From contig JAXLRE010000010.1 in NCBI GenBank assembly GCA_046331265.1, forward strand, positions 3,682 through 67,681: a stretch of 64,000 bases of DNA, given 5' to 3'. This document shows, piece by piece, positions 1 to 8,412 of the stretch. Source of the stretch: JAGPDB01 sp046331265. GTDB taxonomy: Bacteria; Actinomycetota; Acidimicrobiia; IMCC26256; JAGPDB01. The notes below the pieces were generated by a model. It did no database searches, was not told where the DNA came from, and was given only the letters and a program-made list of their open reading frames with translations. Numbering within the stretch: position 1 is the first letter of the stretch; every line of letters starts with the position of its first letter. The translations under genes and the position numbers were made by a program.

Positions 1-1
1 T

Positions 2-190
2 CCATCACAAACACAGTTCAGTGTTAAATGGATTTTGAAAGATTTAAAGTACGCGAAAGAAATGCTAAACGAAAATAATTTTTCTGAATCATCTTTGAAT
101 GTCTCGATTCTGGATGCTTCAATAAATGTACTTCAAGACGCATACGATAGAGGTTTAGGAGATCTAGACTGGACTGTTGTAAATCAATAG
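2..190 (+). CDS. 3-hydroxyisobutyrate dehydrogenase-like protein, C-terminal end (partial)
   Basis: An open frame enters from the left edge and stops at TAG 188-190, giving the last 62 residues of a protein. The readable text (FSVKWILKDLKYAKEMLNE, then a Y-D-R-G-L-G-D-L-D-W segment close to the end) matches the all-helical C-terminal domain of the beta-hydroxyacid dehydrogenase family (3-hydroxyisobutyrate, tartronate semialdehyde and related dehydrogenases), where a KDL motif and a final G-x-x-D segment are typical. The NAD-binding domain lies outside the window, so the substrate cannot be named. An intrinsic terminator follows at 206-230. Family assignment rests on a short segment. Confidence 0.6.
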   Translation, partial: PSQTQFSVKWILKDLKYAKEMLNENNFSESSLNVSILDASINVLQDAYDRGLGDLDWTVVNQ

Positions 191-205
191 TGTTTGTGGG
201 ATTTT

Positions 206-230
206 CTATCGAAAAACGATAGTTTTTCGA
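206..230 (+). terminator. Intrinsic terminator between the dehydrogenase and nrdB
   Basis: CTATCG (206-211), a five-A loop and CGATAG (217-222) are followed directly by TTTTT (223-227), a standard rho-independent layout for the plus-strand gene ending at 190. A second overlapping fold is possible: TCGAAAAAC (209-217) pairs with GTTTTTCGA (222-230). That second stem also reads on the minus strand and could end nrdB transcripts, which stop at 250. Confidence 0.75.
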
Positions 231-249
231 CCCAACACGGGGATTAGGG

Positions 250-1341
250 TTAGAAGTCTTCGTCGAGGTCGACTTCGCCTTCAACAGCAGTTTGATATGC
301 ACTTACTCTACGTTCAAAGAAGTTAGATAATTCTTGAACATCTTGTAGATTCATGAATTCAAAAGGATTTTTGACATTATATTTTGTTGGCATACCCAAC
401 ATAACAAAGCGTCGGTCAGCACAATATTCTAAATATTGTTTTACTTCAGCCAAAGGAAGACCAGGAATTCCGTTTGTTAAAACATCTTCAGCAAATTGAT
501 ATTCGCAATCTATGGCTTCTTGAAACATTTCTTCAACTTGAGCGCGCATTTCATCATCAAAAAGTGTCGGTTCTTCTTTTCGAACAGTTTCAATAACTGC
601 AAAAGCAAACTCCATGTGACAGCTTTCATCTCTGAAAACCCAGTTAGTTCCAGATGCTAACCCATTTAGTAAACCTTTTGAACGTAAAAAGTAAACATAA
701 GCAAAAGCAGCGAAGAAGAACAGACCTTCAATGCATGATGCGAAACAAATTAGGTTCAACAAGAATTTACGTCGATCTTGTGGAGTTTCAAGCTTGTTTA
801 AATCCCAAACAGAATCTATCCACTTGTAGCAAAAATCTGCTTTACGTTTAATTGAAGGAATAGTTTCAATTGCTCTAAACATTTCGTGACGTTCACGATG
901 ATCAGGGACATATGTATCAAGCAGAGTTAAATAAAACTGTACATGCAATGCTTCTTCAAAAAGCTGACGAGATAAATAAAGTCGCGCTTCCGGAGTATTA
1001 ATGTGCTGATATAGATTCAAAACCAAGTTGTTCGAAACAATAGTGTCACCAGTAGCAAAGAACGCAACAAGTCTTTTAACAAGGTGTGTTTCTGCCGGAG
1101 ATAACTTATTGTTTAGATCGTTTATGTCTGAAGAAAAATCGACTTCTTCTACTGTCCAGGTGTTACGAATAGCTGCACGATACATTTCGTAAAACTCTGG
1201 GTAACGCATAGGTCGTAGAGTCAACTTGAAACCAGGATCTAAGATGTGAGGCTCATGCTCCATCCCTGGCAAAGTTTGTTCTTCGTTTTCTACATCAGTT
1301 TCTGAAAATAGATTTTCTTCCGTGTCGGCAGTTGATGTCAT
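250..1341 (-). CDS. nrdB: Class I ribonucleotide reductase, beta (radical-generating) subunit
   Basis: Small subunit (363 aa) of the enzyme that reduces ribonucleotides to deoxyribonucleotides in the cytoplasm. The diiron ligands are visible in order: D99, E130 and H133 (EALH), E205 (CIEG), E239 and H242 (DESCH). Y137 sits four residues after H133, exactly where the radical tyrosine lies in class I R2 proteins, so this looks like a tyrosyl-radical enzyme. The acidic C-terminus ending DLDEDF is the usual tail that docks onto the alpha subunit. The start codon overlaps the nrdA stop (ATGA), so translation is coupled. A terminator candidate lies just downstream at 206-230. Confidence 0.97.
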   Translation of the reverse strand: MTSTADTEENLFSETDVENEEQTLPGMEHEPHILDPGFKLTLRPMRYPEFYEMYRAAIRNTWTVEEVDFSSDINDLNNKLSPAETHLVKRLVAFFATGDTIVSNNLVLNLYQHINTPEARLYLSRQLFEEALHVQFYLTLLDTYVPDHRERHEMFRAIETIPSIKRKADFCYKWIDSVWDLNKLETPQDRRKFLLNLICFASCIEGLFFFAAFAYVYFLRSKGLLNGLASGTNWVFRDESCHMEFAFAVIETVRKEEPTLFDDEMRAQVEEMFQEAIDCEYQFAEDVLTNGIPGLPLAEVKQYLEYCADRRFVMLGMPTKYNVKNPFEFMNLQDVQELSNFFERRVSAYQTAVEGEVDLDEDF

Positions 1342-3800
1342 TGGCAGGATTCACAGCTTTCTGGGTTTTCTAACGAACAAGCGATTTTTTCTGCAAGAGA
1401 AAGATCGACAGTTGTATCTGGTGTTTTCGCACTTGATACGTCTCCAGCAGTTGTGGTCTGGCGGATTCGTGTCGCAGGGCGAGAACGTAAATAATACGTT
1501 GTCTTTATTCCTTTTTGCCACGCGTACATATACATAGATGACAATTTTCCGATAGTAGGAGTTTCCATGAACAAGTTCAATGACTGACTTTGGTCAATGT
1601 AGGCTCCTCTATCTGCTGCCATGTCTATTAAGGATCGCATAGGAATTTCCCATGCGGTCCTATATACTTCGCGCATTTCGGTAGGGATGTCGTCGATATC
1701 TTGGATAGAACCTTCAGTTGATTTAATGCGGTCACGCATTGTCTCTGTCCATAGTCCACGTGATTGAAGATCACGAACTAGATAAGAGTTAACTTGTAAG
1801 AACTCTCCAGAAAGAGTTTCACGCTTAAACAAGTTAGAAACTTGTGGTTCTATACATTCGTAGCAACCTGCGATAGATGCAATAGTTGCAGTAGGAGCAA
1901 TTGCGATTATCAAAGAGTTACGCAATCCAGATTTCATCATTCTTTCGCGTAAATCTTCGAATCGTTTTGGTTCTTGAGGTGTTGCACCCCAAAGATCGAA
2001 TTGGAATTTACCTTGCGCTGCTCTTGTTTCACTAAATGCTGCGTGCGCACCAAATTCTTCTGCTAATTCAATAGAACGAACTAATGCGTGATAGTAAATT
2101 TCTTCTGAGATTCGAGCAGAAATTTTCTTTGCTTCTTCACTGTCAAAAGGAATCGCAAGCTGGAAAAATACGTCTTGTAGACCCATCATTCCTAGACCCA
2201 CTGGACGCCAACGTGCGTTACTTGCTTGAGAAGTTTCGATTGGGTACCAGTTTCTATCGATCACTCGGTCTAAGAAAGTAACTGCAGTTCGAACAACTTC
2301 ACCTATACGGTCATAAGCAACTTGACCATTATCAACAAACTTTGACAAGTTAATTGAACCCAAGTTACATACAGCTGTTTCGCCCTCAGAAGTTACTTCC
2401 AGAATTTCTGTACATAGATTAGAAAGGTGAATCACGTTTTCAGGCTTACCTGTTTGATTCGATTTTAAGTTTGATGCATCTTTAAAGGTCATCCAACCGT
2501 TACCAGTTTGAGCCAAAGTTCGCATCATTCTTCCGTAAAGCTCTCGGGCACTTACTTGTTTTTCATATTTACCTTGAGCTTCTGCTTCTTCGTAAATTTT
2601 TTCGAACTCTTCACCAAAGGTATCTACAAGTTGTGGCACTTGTTTTGGATCGAAAAGTGACCACATTGCATCTGATTCAACTCGCTTCATAAATAAATCT
2701 GGAACCCAGTTAGCAAGGTTTAGATTGTGTGTACGACGAGATTCGTCACCTGTATTGTCGCGTAATTCTAAAAATTCTTCTACATCAGCATGCCATGTTT
2801 CTAGGTATACACAAGCTGCACCTTTACGGCGTCCTCCCTGGTTAACAGCCATAACTGAAGAGTCCAGAGTTTTAAGCCAAGGAACAATACCGTTACTTAA
2901 ACCATTAGTACCTTTGATTAAAGAACCACGAGAACGAATTCTTGTGTAAGCAAGACCAATTCCACCAGCATGTTTTGAAAGGCGTGCAACATCTTTATAT
3001 TTGTCATATATAGAGTCAAGTGAATCTTGAGGAGAATCCAATAGATAGCAAGAAGACATTTGCGTATGCAATGTTCCAGCATTAAACAGTGTCGGCGAGC
3101 TTGGGAGGTATGCAAGTGAAGAAATTAAATTATAGAAGTCAATTGCTTCACGAACAGAGTCACTTAGACCACATGCAACACGCAAGAAAAAGTATTGCGG
3201 AGTTTCAACAACTTTTCTAGTTTCTGGATGACGCAATAAATAACGGTCAGCAACTGTACGCAAACCAAAATATTCGAAAAGCCAGTTTCTCGAAGGCTCA
3301 ATTGCGTCATCTAATTTACGAGCATTTGCGTTAACAAAAGCAAAGAGTTCATCGTTTACAAGACCATGTTGATGCTCATGGGCTATAGATTGACTAAAAC
3401 TTTGGATTCCTTGATTACGGACTTCTTTATCTATGTAGGTAGCGAGCAATCGAGATGCAAGTTTCGAGTATTCAGGCTCGTCAACCACTAAAGCGGCAGC
3501 TGTTTGTATAGAAAGTTTGTCGAGTTCTTCTGTTGTTGCCCCATCATGCAAACCAGCAATAGTACGCATAGCGACACGTAGTGCTTCAACGCGATCAAGT
3601 CCAACAGCACAACGTGCAATAGCACGAACAATTTTATTTACATCGCAAGGTTCATAAGTACCGTTACGTTTTTTAATTTTCATCCCTGTAGCTGTGGGAT
3701 CTTTAGGTGCAGAAGTTGTTGATTCACGTGAACTTGCGTTCGCGCTTATCCCAACATTTTCTTCTTCTCGATCTACTGGTGTGACCTCGGTCAGGGCCAT
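1338..3800 (-). CDS. nrdA: Class I ribonucleotide reductase, alpha (catalytic) subunit
   Basis: Large subunit (820 aa). After a roughly 40-residue Ser/Thr-rich start comes an ATP-cone (MKIKKRNGTYEPCDVNKIVRAI), which usually gives dATP feedback control. The ten-stranded barrel carries MSSCYLLD (first redox cysteine), NLCTEI (radical cysteine with its Asn and Glu partners) and AVCNLGSINL (second redox cysteine). The tail ends CESCQ, the C-x-x-C pair that passes electrons to the active site. A GGGGAGAAG ribosome site precedes ATG. nrdB follows with a 4-bp overlap. A leader of about 400 bp lies upstream (3801-4218). No nrdR repressor gene is in this window. Confidence 0.97.
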   Translation of the reverse strand: MALTEVTPVDREEENVGISANASSRESTTSAPKDPTATGMKIKKRNGTYEPCDVNKIVRAIARCAVGLDRVEALRVAMRTIAGLHDGATTEELDKLSIQTAAALVVDEPEYSKLASRLLATYIDKEVRNQGIQSFSQSIAHEHQHGLVNDELFAFVNANARKLDDAIEPSRNWLFEYFGLRTVADRYLLRHPETRKVVETPQYFFLRVACGLSDSVREAIDFYNLISSLAYLPSSPTLFNAGTLHTQMSSCYLLDSPQDSLDSIYDKYKDVARLSKHAGGIGLAYTRIRSRGSLIKGTNGLSNGIVPWLKTLDSSVMAVNQGGRRKGAACVYLETWHADVEEFLELRDNTGDESRRTHNLNLANWVPDLFMKRVESDAMWSLFDPKQVPQLVDTFGEEFEKIYEEAEAQGKYEKQVSARELYGRMMRTLAQTGNGWMTFKDASNLKSNQTGKPENVIHLSNLCTEILEVTSEGETAVCNLGSINLSKFVDNGQVAYDRIGEVVRTAVTFLDRVIDRNWYPIETSQASNARWRPVGLGMMGLQDVFFQLAIPFDSEEAKKISARISEEIYYHALVRSIELAEEFGAHAAFSETRAAQGKFQFDLWGATPQEPKRFEDLRERMMKSGLRNSLIIAIAPTATIASIAGCYECIEPQVSNLFKRETLSGEFLQVNSYLVRDLQSRGLWTETMRDRIKSTEGSIQDIDDIPTEMREVYRTAWEIPMRSLIDMAADRGAYIDQSQSLNLFMETPTIGKLSSMYMYAWQKGIKTTYYLRSRPATRIRQTTTAGDVSSAKTPDTTVDLSLAEKIACSLENPESCESCQ

Positions 3801-4218
3801 AATCTTCTCCCCATCTGAACGACATTCGTTCGTAATCTAACTGCCAATTTCCTAACACGACTTAATTTATAAATATAAAGTTTAACTTTACATATACGAT
3901 TAACTCGTGTGGGTTCCGCCCCAGCCAAATTTAAGATTATGTCACCCTCGTTTTGACACAAGCCAAATCTGACTTCACATCAACCGATGACTTTATTCTT
4001 GTTCTAACTCAAAATCTCTTGACCGCTTATATGCCTTTTCATCATTTGATGTGACCCTTGATCCTATTGCTATTTGAAGCGCATTTCAATTCAAGATCAA
4101 GAGTTTTATTTCAGATTTTTTTCCACCAGGACTTATGTATTTTTAACTTCACTTAAAGCAGATTTTTTAACATGGTTAACAACTCTTGGTATATCCACCA
4201 CAGATAAATTCTTACCTG
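3801..4218 (-). promoter_or_regulatory. Long nrdA upstream region with inverted repeats
   Basis: This is the only gene-free stretch longer than 300 bp in the window. It lies between nrdA and the end of the permease gene at 4219. It holds a 15-bp palindrome TAAAGTTTAACTTTA (3876-3890) next to an A/T stretch that could supply a -10 for nrdA. It also holds an 8-bp inverted repeat CACATCAA (3976-3983) with TTGATGTG (4046-4053), and a GC-rich patch around 3908-3928. Two copies of AGCCAAAT (3924-3931 and 3961-3968) are also present. I could not match a cobalamin riboswitch or a clear NrdR box. Regulatory function is inferred from length, position and composition. Confidence 0.4.
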
Positions 4219-5421
4219 CTAAAGAGTATGCTTATCCTTCTTATCATCAACGTCTTGTAGAGCTCTATTGCGTGATCCGCGAGGAAAATCGAACTCTGCA
4301 GCTAATGCTTTTGCACCACCAACACAAGGAACTGCAAGCATTGCTCCTAGGACTCCTCCAGCTGCCACACCAATTAATGCAGCAACCATTGTTACAGGTG
4401 GAGAAATTTTTACTGTCTTACCAATTACGACTGGTTGAATAATGTGGTTTTCAATTTGTTGGTAAACAATAAAGATAACTGCACAAATAATTCCTGTCGT
4501 TGCTGATTTTGTAAAGCCAAAAACTACAAAAGGAGCTCCACCTAAAAGTCCACCGATTTGTGGAATTAAATTTGTTCCCGTAATCCATAATCCCAACAGT
4601 GGCGCAAGCGGAACACCCAAAATCAAACCTGAAATACTTATTACAAGACCAGCTAAAACCGCCACAAGGATCGATCCTGCCATATATTTACCAATAACCC
4701 TATATGCGGCACGGGCTATTCGGTCAGCTGCATCACGGTGTTTAGGGGCAATCAAACGCCTTATATTCCTTACAAATCGTGGACCATCGAGCAATAGAGC
4801 AATAAACATGATTACGAATAAAAACCCTAGATATGCTCCGTTAGCGAAGGACTTAATGATGTTCCCTAAAGGTGAACCTTGTGCACTTAGTCGTTCGGGT
4901 AGCTCGTTAAGTGTCTTTTTAATTTTCTCTTGAGTGTGTTCATTTCCTAACTGTTTACCAACAATTGGAAGTTTCGAAAGGCCTTTAACTGTTGCTGGAA
5001 TATCTTTTGCGAAATTTTGTGCCTGATCAATGATTTTTGGAGATAAAAAATATCCAATTAAAAAAAGCAGAGTTACAAATATTCCGAGGACAATAGCCAC
5101 CGCACCATAACGATTAATGCGTTCTTTAGGTTCATGGTCTTCTTTTTTCTTTACGCCACGAAAAATCCCAAAAGATAAATACTGAACTTTTCGAACAACA
5201 GGGTCTAGGGCTAATGCGAACAAAAGAGCAATAACAAGAGCTGTTATGGTTTGAGCGATACTTGATAAAAACTTATAACCCAAGCCGCAAGCCACTATTG
5301 CAATAATTATTGCTGGAAATGTTCGCGGATCAAGATCGATAGTATTTCTTGAGATCTCAATACCAATATCGTCTAAGTCTAGATCAGCATTTTCTGAGGG
5401 TTCACTCTTTTTATTCGCCAC
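4219..5421 (-). CDS. AI-2E family membrane permease (paralog 1)
   Basis: A 400-aa polytopic membrane protein of the AI-2E transporter superfamily (PF01594; TqsA, YdiK and PerM relatives). A soluble N-terminal segment (about 35 aa) is followed by membrane helices near residues 35-75 and 105-130, a soluble insert at about 130-190, and a C-terminal membrane block with the family's glycine/proline-rich helices (LWITGTNLIPQIGGLLGG, then a VYQQIENHIIQP segment). The substrate is unknown; members export AI-2 or ions, and many have no assigned cargo. The start is GTG 5421, with TAACCT six bases upstream. It is divergent from a second family member starting only 20 bp away. Confidence 0.88.
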   Translation of the reverse strand: MANKKSEPSENADLDLDDIGIEISRNTIDLDPRTFPAIIIAIVACGLGYKFLSSIAQTITALVIALLFALALDPVVRKVQYLSFGIFRGVKKKEDHEPKERINRYGAVAIVLGIFVTLLFLIGYFLSPKIIDQAQNFAKDIPATVKGLSKLPIVGKQLGNEHTQEKIKKTLNELPERLSAQGSPLGNIIKSFANGAYLGFLFVIMFIALLLDGPRFVRNIRRLIAPKHRDAADRIARAAYRVIGKYMAGSILVAVLAGLVISISGLILGVPLAPLLGLWITGTNLIPQIGGLLGGAPFVVFGFTKSATTGIICAVIFIVYQQIENHIIQPVVIGKTVKISPPVTMVAALIGVAAGGVLGAMLAVPCVGGAKALAAEFDFPRGSRNRALQDVDDKKDKHTL

Positions 5422-5426
5422 TTTAG

Positions 5427-5433
5427 TAGGTTA
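5427..5433. promoter_or_regulatory. Overlapping divergent -10 elements in a 19-bp gap
   Basis: Only 5422-5440 separates the two permease starts. TAGGTT (5427-5432) on the plus strand lies 8 bases before ATG 5441. Its near mirror TAACCT (5433-5428) on the minus strand lies 6 bases before GTG 5421. Both fit TAnnnT, so one 7-bp element could serve RNA polymerase in both directions, with the -35 regions inside the opposite coding sequences. Both mRNAs would be leaderless or nearly so. Confidence 0.45.
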
Positions 5434-5440
5434 CTTAATA

Positions 5441-6490
5441 ATGACATCAAAAACTGTGAACCTTGCTCGCCTGCGTATATCAATACCGATGGCAATCGGA
5501 ATTGTTTTATCTATCGCTGTTTCACTTTTTCTTGTGCGTTTATTTGATAATGCTTCCAGATCTATAGGTTGGATTGTTTTCTCTGGTTGTATTGCTTTGA
5601 TGCTTTATCCGGCATTGAACTTCTTAGATAAGTTCGTACCCAGACAAATAGGAGTGCTTGTTTTAGTCTTATTTGTTATCGGTATGATTGCTTTTCCTGC
5701 TTACACAGTTGTGGATAATGTAAATCGTCAAACAAAAAATTTAGAAAAGTCCCTTCCAAAACGCGCACATCAGCTAGAAACTTCTGGACGTTTCGCTGCA
5801 AGTTTTAAAAAGTTTGAAATAGAAAAGAAAACGAGGAGAGCACTAAAAAGTATTCCAGAAACTTTGCAAGGTGGAGATCGTAAAGAACAAATTAAAGCAA
5901 ATGCCGACAGAGCTATAGCTTTTATTGCTGGTGGCGTGTTGATGATTTTCTTTTTACTCTACGGAAATCGTTTAGTAACAGGAGCTTTGAGTGTTGTAAG
6001 CAATAAAAAACAGCGTGAAGATATAACAAACATACTTAAGCGCGCTTATGCAAAAACTGCCCAGTTTGGCTGGTCTCAAATTGGGTTAAGTATCGCAGCA
6101 GGGGTAACAACATATTTAATATGTCGACTTTATTCAATACCAGCAGCAGGTTTATTAGGTGTGTGGGTTGCGTTGTGGAATGTTGTTCCTGTGTTTGGCG
6201 TTGTGTTGGGATCGTTACCGGCAGTTGTATTAGCTGGAGCGCAAAGCATGAAACTTGCAATAACTCTGTTGATTTTCTTTCTTGTCTACGAAATTGCAGA
6301 ATCATTTATGAGACATAAACTTTTAGGACCAAAAATGTTGAGATTAGATTCAATAGTTACAATCTTTGTTGTATTCGGTGGTTTAGAACTTTATGGTTTA
6401 GGCGGAGCATTAGCTGGTTTAGTTATTGCAAGTTTTGTTCATGCTCTAGCTGGCGAAATTGCTTCAACCATGCCGCCAAATAATTCTTAA
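5441..6490 (+). CDS. AI-2E family membrane permease (paralog 2)
   Basis: A 349-aa membrane protein of the same AI-2E superfamily as the divergent neighbour. Paired N-terminal helices (about 15-60 and 68-90) are followed by a lysine-rich soluble insert (about 95-160) and a C-terminal membrane block. That block contains LGVWVALWNVVPVFGVVLG and VYEIAESFMRHKLLGP, the counterparts of the LWITGTNLIPQIG and QQIENHIIQP segments of paralog 1. Sequence identity outside these motifs looks low, so the two are old paralogs and not a recent duplication. The cargo is unknown. The two products may work together, but that is inference from the shared promoter gap. Confidence 0.87.
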   Translation: MTSKTVNLARLRISIPMAIGIVLSIAVSLFLVRLFDNASRSIGWIVFSGCIALMLYPALNFLDKFVPRQIGVLVLVLFVIGMIAFPAYTVVDNVNRQTKNLEKSLPKRAHQLETSGRFAASFKKFEIEKKTRRALKSIPETLQGGDRKEQIKANADRAIAFIAGGVLMIFFLLYGNRLVTGALSVVSNKKQREDITNILKRAYAKTAQFGWSQIGLSIAAGVTTYLICRLYSIPAAGLLGVWVALWNVVPVFGVVLGSLPAVVLAGAQSMKLAITLLIFFLVYEIAESFMRHKLLGPKMLRLDSIVTIFVVFGGLELYGLGGALAGLVIASFVHALAGEIASTMPPNNS

Positions 6491-6495
6491 GAAAC

Positions 6496-8289
6496 CTATC
6501 TGGCTGGCAGACTATTTAAATTTGTTTTTATTATTGTTTTATCGATTTTGTTTATATTATTCAGGTTTATTCTTCTTATCTCGTCTATAAAAGGTGTATC
6601 TGAAGAATTAGATTTTTTAAGAGAGTTAGAAGTTAAACGTTGAACCAATTTATCTAAATCGTCAGGAGTTCTTGGCATATAAGTTTCTAACTGTAAATCA
6701 ATTCCAGAAAATACTGAGAACGTTGTAGAAAATCTCAAACTTGAAGCACGTCGCTCTATTGCTTCAGTGACAGCTTCAACTGTGCGCGGTATCGTTGCCC
6801 AAAGTGCAACTGTATTTTCACCAATGTTCGCACCTCTATTTCTTTCGTATTGTGTAAGTCCTGGATTTGAAGCTGGGCCGATTAATGCAATAGCTCCATT
6901 TGAAGAAATTCTTCCAACTTGAGCGTTACCAATAGCTGGAACATCTGTAGTAGCTAGCTGAGTATCATCAACGAACATTCCTATTATTTGTTCGGGAAGC
7001 AATGAACGTGCATCAATAATTTCGTCAACAAAAACTTGTGTTCCATTTTCAAAAGAAACTATCTTTTCGCCACCATAACCATTGACAACTGAAGCAACAC
7101 GCACGTCTACAGGATCAATAATTGAAACATAATTTCTTTGCTCTCTTGGTAAGAATGCAGAAATTTGTGCATATCTCGAACGGTTCATTCCTTGAAAATC
7201 ATTTGAGCTATCAGCACTTTGTCCAGACCAAATAATTTTTTCAGGCAAAGGACATAACTGCACAGGAGACGCTGCATATAAATAGTCTGGCCCAAGTCGT
7301 GCTAAAAATTCTCCAGTTACACGACCGGTATCACCTGCCCCAATCACAAGAACCCTTTTGCCAGAATAGCGATCTAAAACTGCAGCAGGATCTCGTTTTA
7401 CATCTTGAAACAAATCAAATGCGGATGTTGAATTAGATGCGATTGCATCTTTAGGTTGTTCTCCAATACCAGGTGCAGCAAAAAGACAATATGAATTAAC
7501 TTTGTAAGTTTCTCCTGTCTGCGTGTCTCTTAATCTAATCTCGTATTTCTCTTCTAAAAATTTTCTGTCAAAACCAACAAACTCTGCTTCGGTAACAATG
7601 TCACAAGCTAAAAAACCATTTATTGCAGTTACGTCACCTATATCTATACCTGTTGGGTAAGTGGAACCAACAACATCGCTCAACTGTAATGCAACAGGAC
7701 CTAAGGGATTTAGATTTAGATCTCCGCCAGGTAAACCACCTGTATCGAATTGTGAACTAGGTCTATGTGACCTTGAGTTAAGTCTAAATGCCGCACCATT
7801 TTTTCTAAACTGTCCACCAATTTGTGGATCTCTTTCAACAATTAAAACTTTTGCGTGAGGTAGTTTTTCTAAAATTTTCGATGCAGCAGCTACACCATGA
7901 GGACCTGATCCTACGATAACAAAATCATATTCAAGAGATTTCGCCTCGAGAGCTTCTTGTTTTATTCTCGCTGATTCTTGTTCTACTGTTTCATCAATTG
8001 AATCTAAAAGCAACTTTCTTAATTCAGGTTCCAGCATTGCTGTCGCAAAAATAGGTGATAAGTTTTTCCTATCAATATATTGTCGTGCAAAAGCAGATTT
8101 AAATTGTTCAGTTAATTTAAAGACAGCACTGTCTGGAATGTTATATCTTTGCAAGAAACCATTAAAAAATGGCTGCATTAAATAGTGACGAGATCGCTCA
8201 AACTGTCTTTGACCAGTAAAGCCACCTTCTTTTAAGCCAGCGAAATCGAGGGGATCAATAAAATCTTCTAATTGTCCTGCATTAGACAT
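6496..8289 (-). CDS. FAD/NAD(P)-binding oxidoreductase, monooxygenase-like
   Basis: A two-dinucleotide-fold flavoprotein. YDFVIVGSGPHGVAAA is the FAD-binding GxGxxG, followed by an E-R-D acidic end and GGQFR. A second fold GKRVLVIGAGDTGRVTGEFLA would bind NAD(P)H. The layout resembles flavin-containing and N-hydroxylating monooxygenases or thioredoxin-reductase-like enzymes. The roughly 120-residue helical N-terminus is not recognised and the substrate is unknown. The frame is open to a GTG at 8340, but I place the start at ATG 8289: a TTGCAC/TATAAT promoter with a 17-bp spacer ends six bases before it. That makes the protein 597 aa and the mRNA leaderless. An inverted repeat shared with the clpB tail lies just upstream. 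Confidence 0.78.
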   Translation of the reverse strand: MSNAGQLEDFIDPLDFAGLKEGGFTGQRQFERSRHYLMQPFFNGFLQRYNIPDSAVFKLTEQFKSAFARQYIDRKNLSPIFATAMLEPELRKLLLDSIDETVEQESARIKQEALEAKSLEYDFVIVGSGPHGVAAASKILEKLPHAKVLIVERDPQIGGQFRKNGAAFRLNSRSHRPSSQFDTGGLPGGDLNLNPLGPVALQLSDVVGSTYPTGIDIGDVTAINGFLACDIVTEAEFVGFDRKFLEEKYEIRLRDTQTGETYKVNSYCLFAAPGIGEQPKDAIASNSTSAFDLFQDVKRDPAAVLDRYSGKRVLVIGAGDTGRVTGEFLARLGPDYLYAASPVQLCPLPEKIIWSGQSADSSNDFQGMNRSRYAQISAFLPREQRNYVSIIDPVDVRVASVVNGYGGEKIVSFENGTQVFVDEIIDARSLLPEQIIGMFVDDTQLATTDVPAIGNAQVGRISSNGAIALIGPASNPGLTQYERNRGANIGENTVALWATIPRTVEAVTEAIERRASSLRFSTTFSVFSGIDLQLETYMPRTPDDLDKLVQRLTSNSLKKSNSSDTPFIDEIRRINLNNINKIDKTIIKTNLNSLPAR

Positions 8290-8295
8290 TAGAAA

Positions 8296-8324
8296 ATTAT
8301 AGACATTTTGGACATTTAGTGCAA
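8296..8324 (-). promoter_or_regulatory. Near-consensus promoter giving a leaderless mRNA
   Basis: On the minus strand TTGCAC (8324-8319), a 17-bp spacer and TATAAT (8301-8296) are followed by six bases and ATG 8289. Transcription starting about 7 bases after the -10 would begin at the A of the start codon. This is the clearest promoter in the window and it decides the start of the FAD oxidoreductase. Confidence 0.8.
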
Positions 8325-8327
8325 CCC

Positions 8328-8412
8328 CTGGAGGTTCCACCTACCTAATCACATTTTAGTATGACTTAGTGGATATCGCCTTTTTGTCCGGAAAGGTAGG
8401 TGGAACCTCCAG
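8328..8412. repeat. 19-bp perfect inverted repeat around the clpB stop
   Basis: Positions 8328-8346 (CTGGAGGTTCCACCTACCT) are perfectly complementary to 8394-8412, separated by 47 bp. The right arm encodes part of the ClpB C-terminus (GGSTYL), the clpB stop lies in the spacer, and the left arm lies just upstream of the promoter at 8296-8324. No T-tract follows on either strand. Possible roles are a tract-less terminator, a 3' stabiliser of clpB mRNA, or a protein-binding site. Confidence 0.85.

Noticed and set aside
3901..3980. Cobalamin riboswitch upstream of nrdA
   Set aside because: The GC-rich patch was compared by eye with the B12-box and other core motifs and did not match; left as an unassigned leader.
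4074..4442. 122-aa plus-strand open frame upstream of nrdA
   Set aside because: Most of it is antisense to the end of the AI-2E permease gene, it has no promoter or ribosome site, and the Leu/Gln-rich text looks like a reverse reading of a membrane protein.
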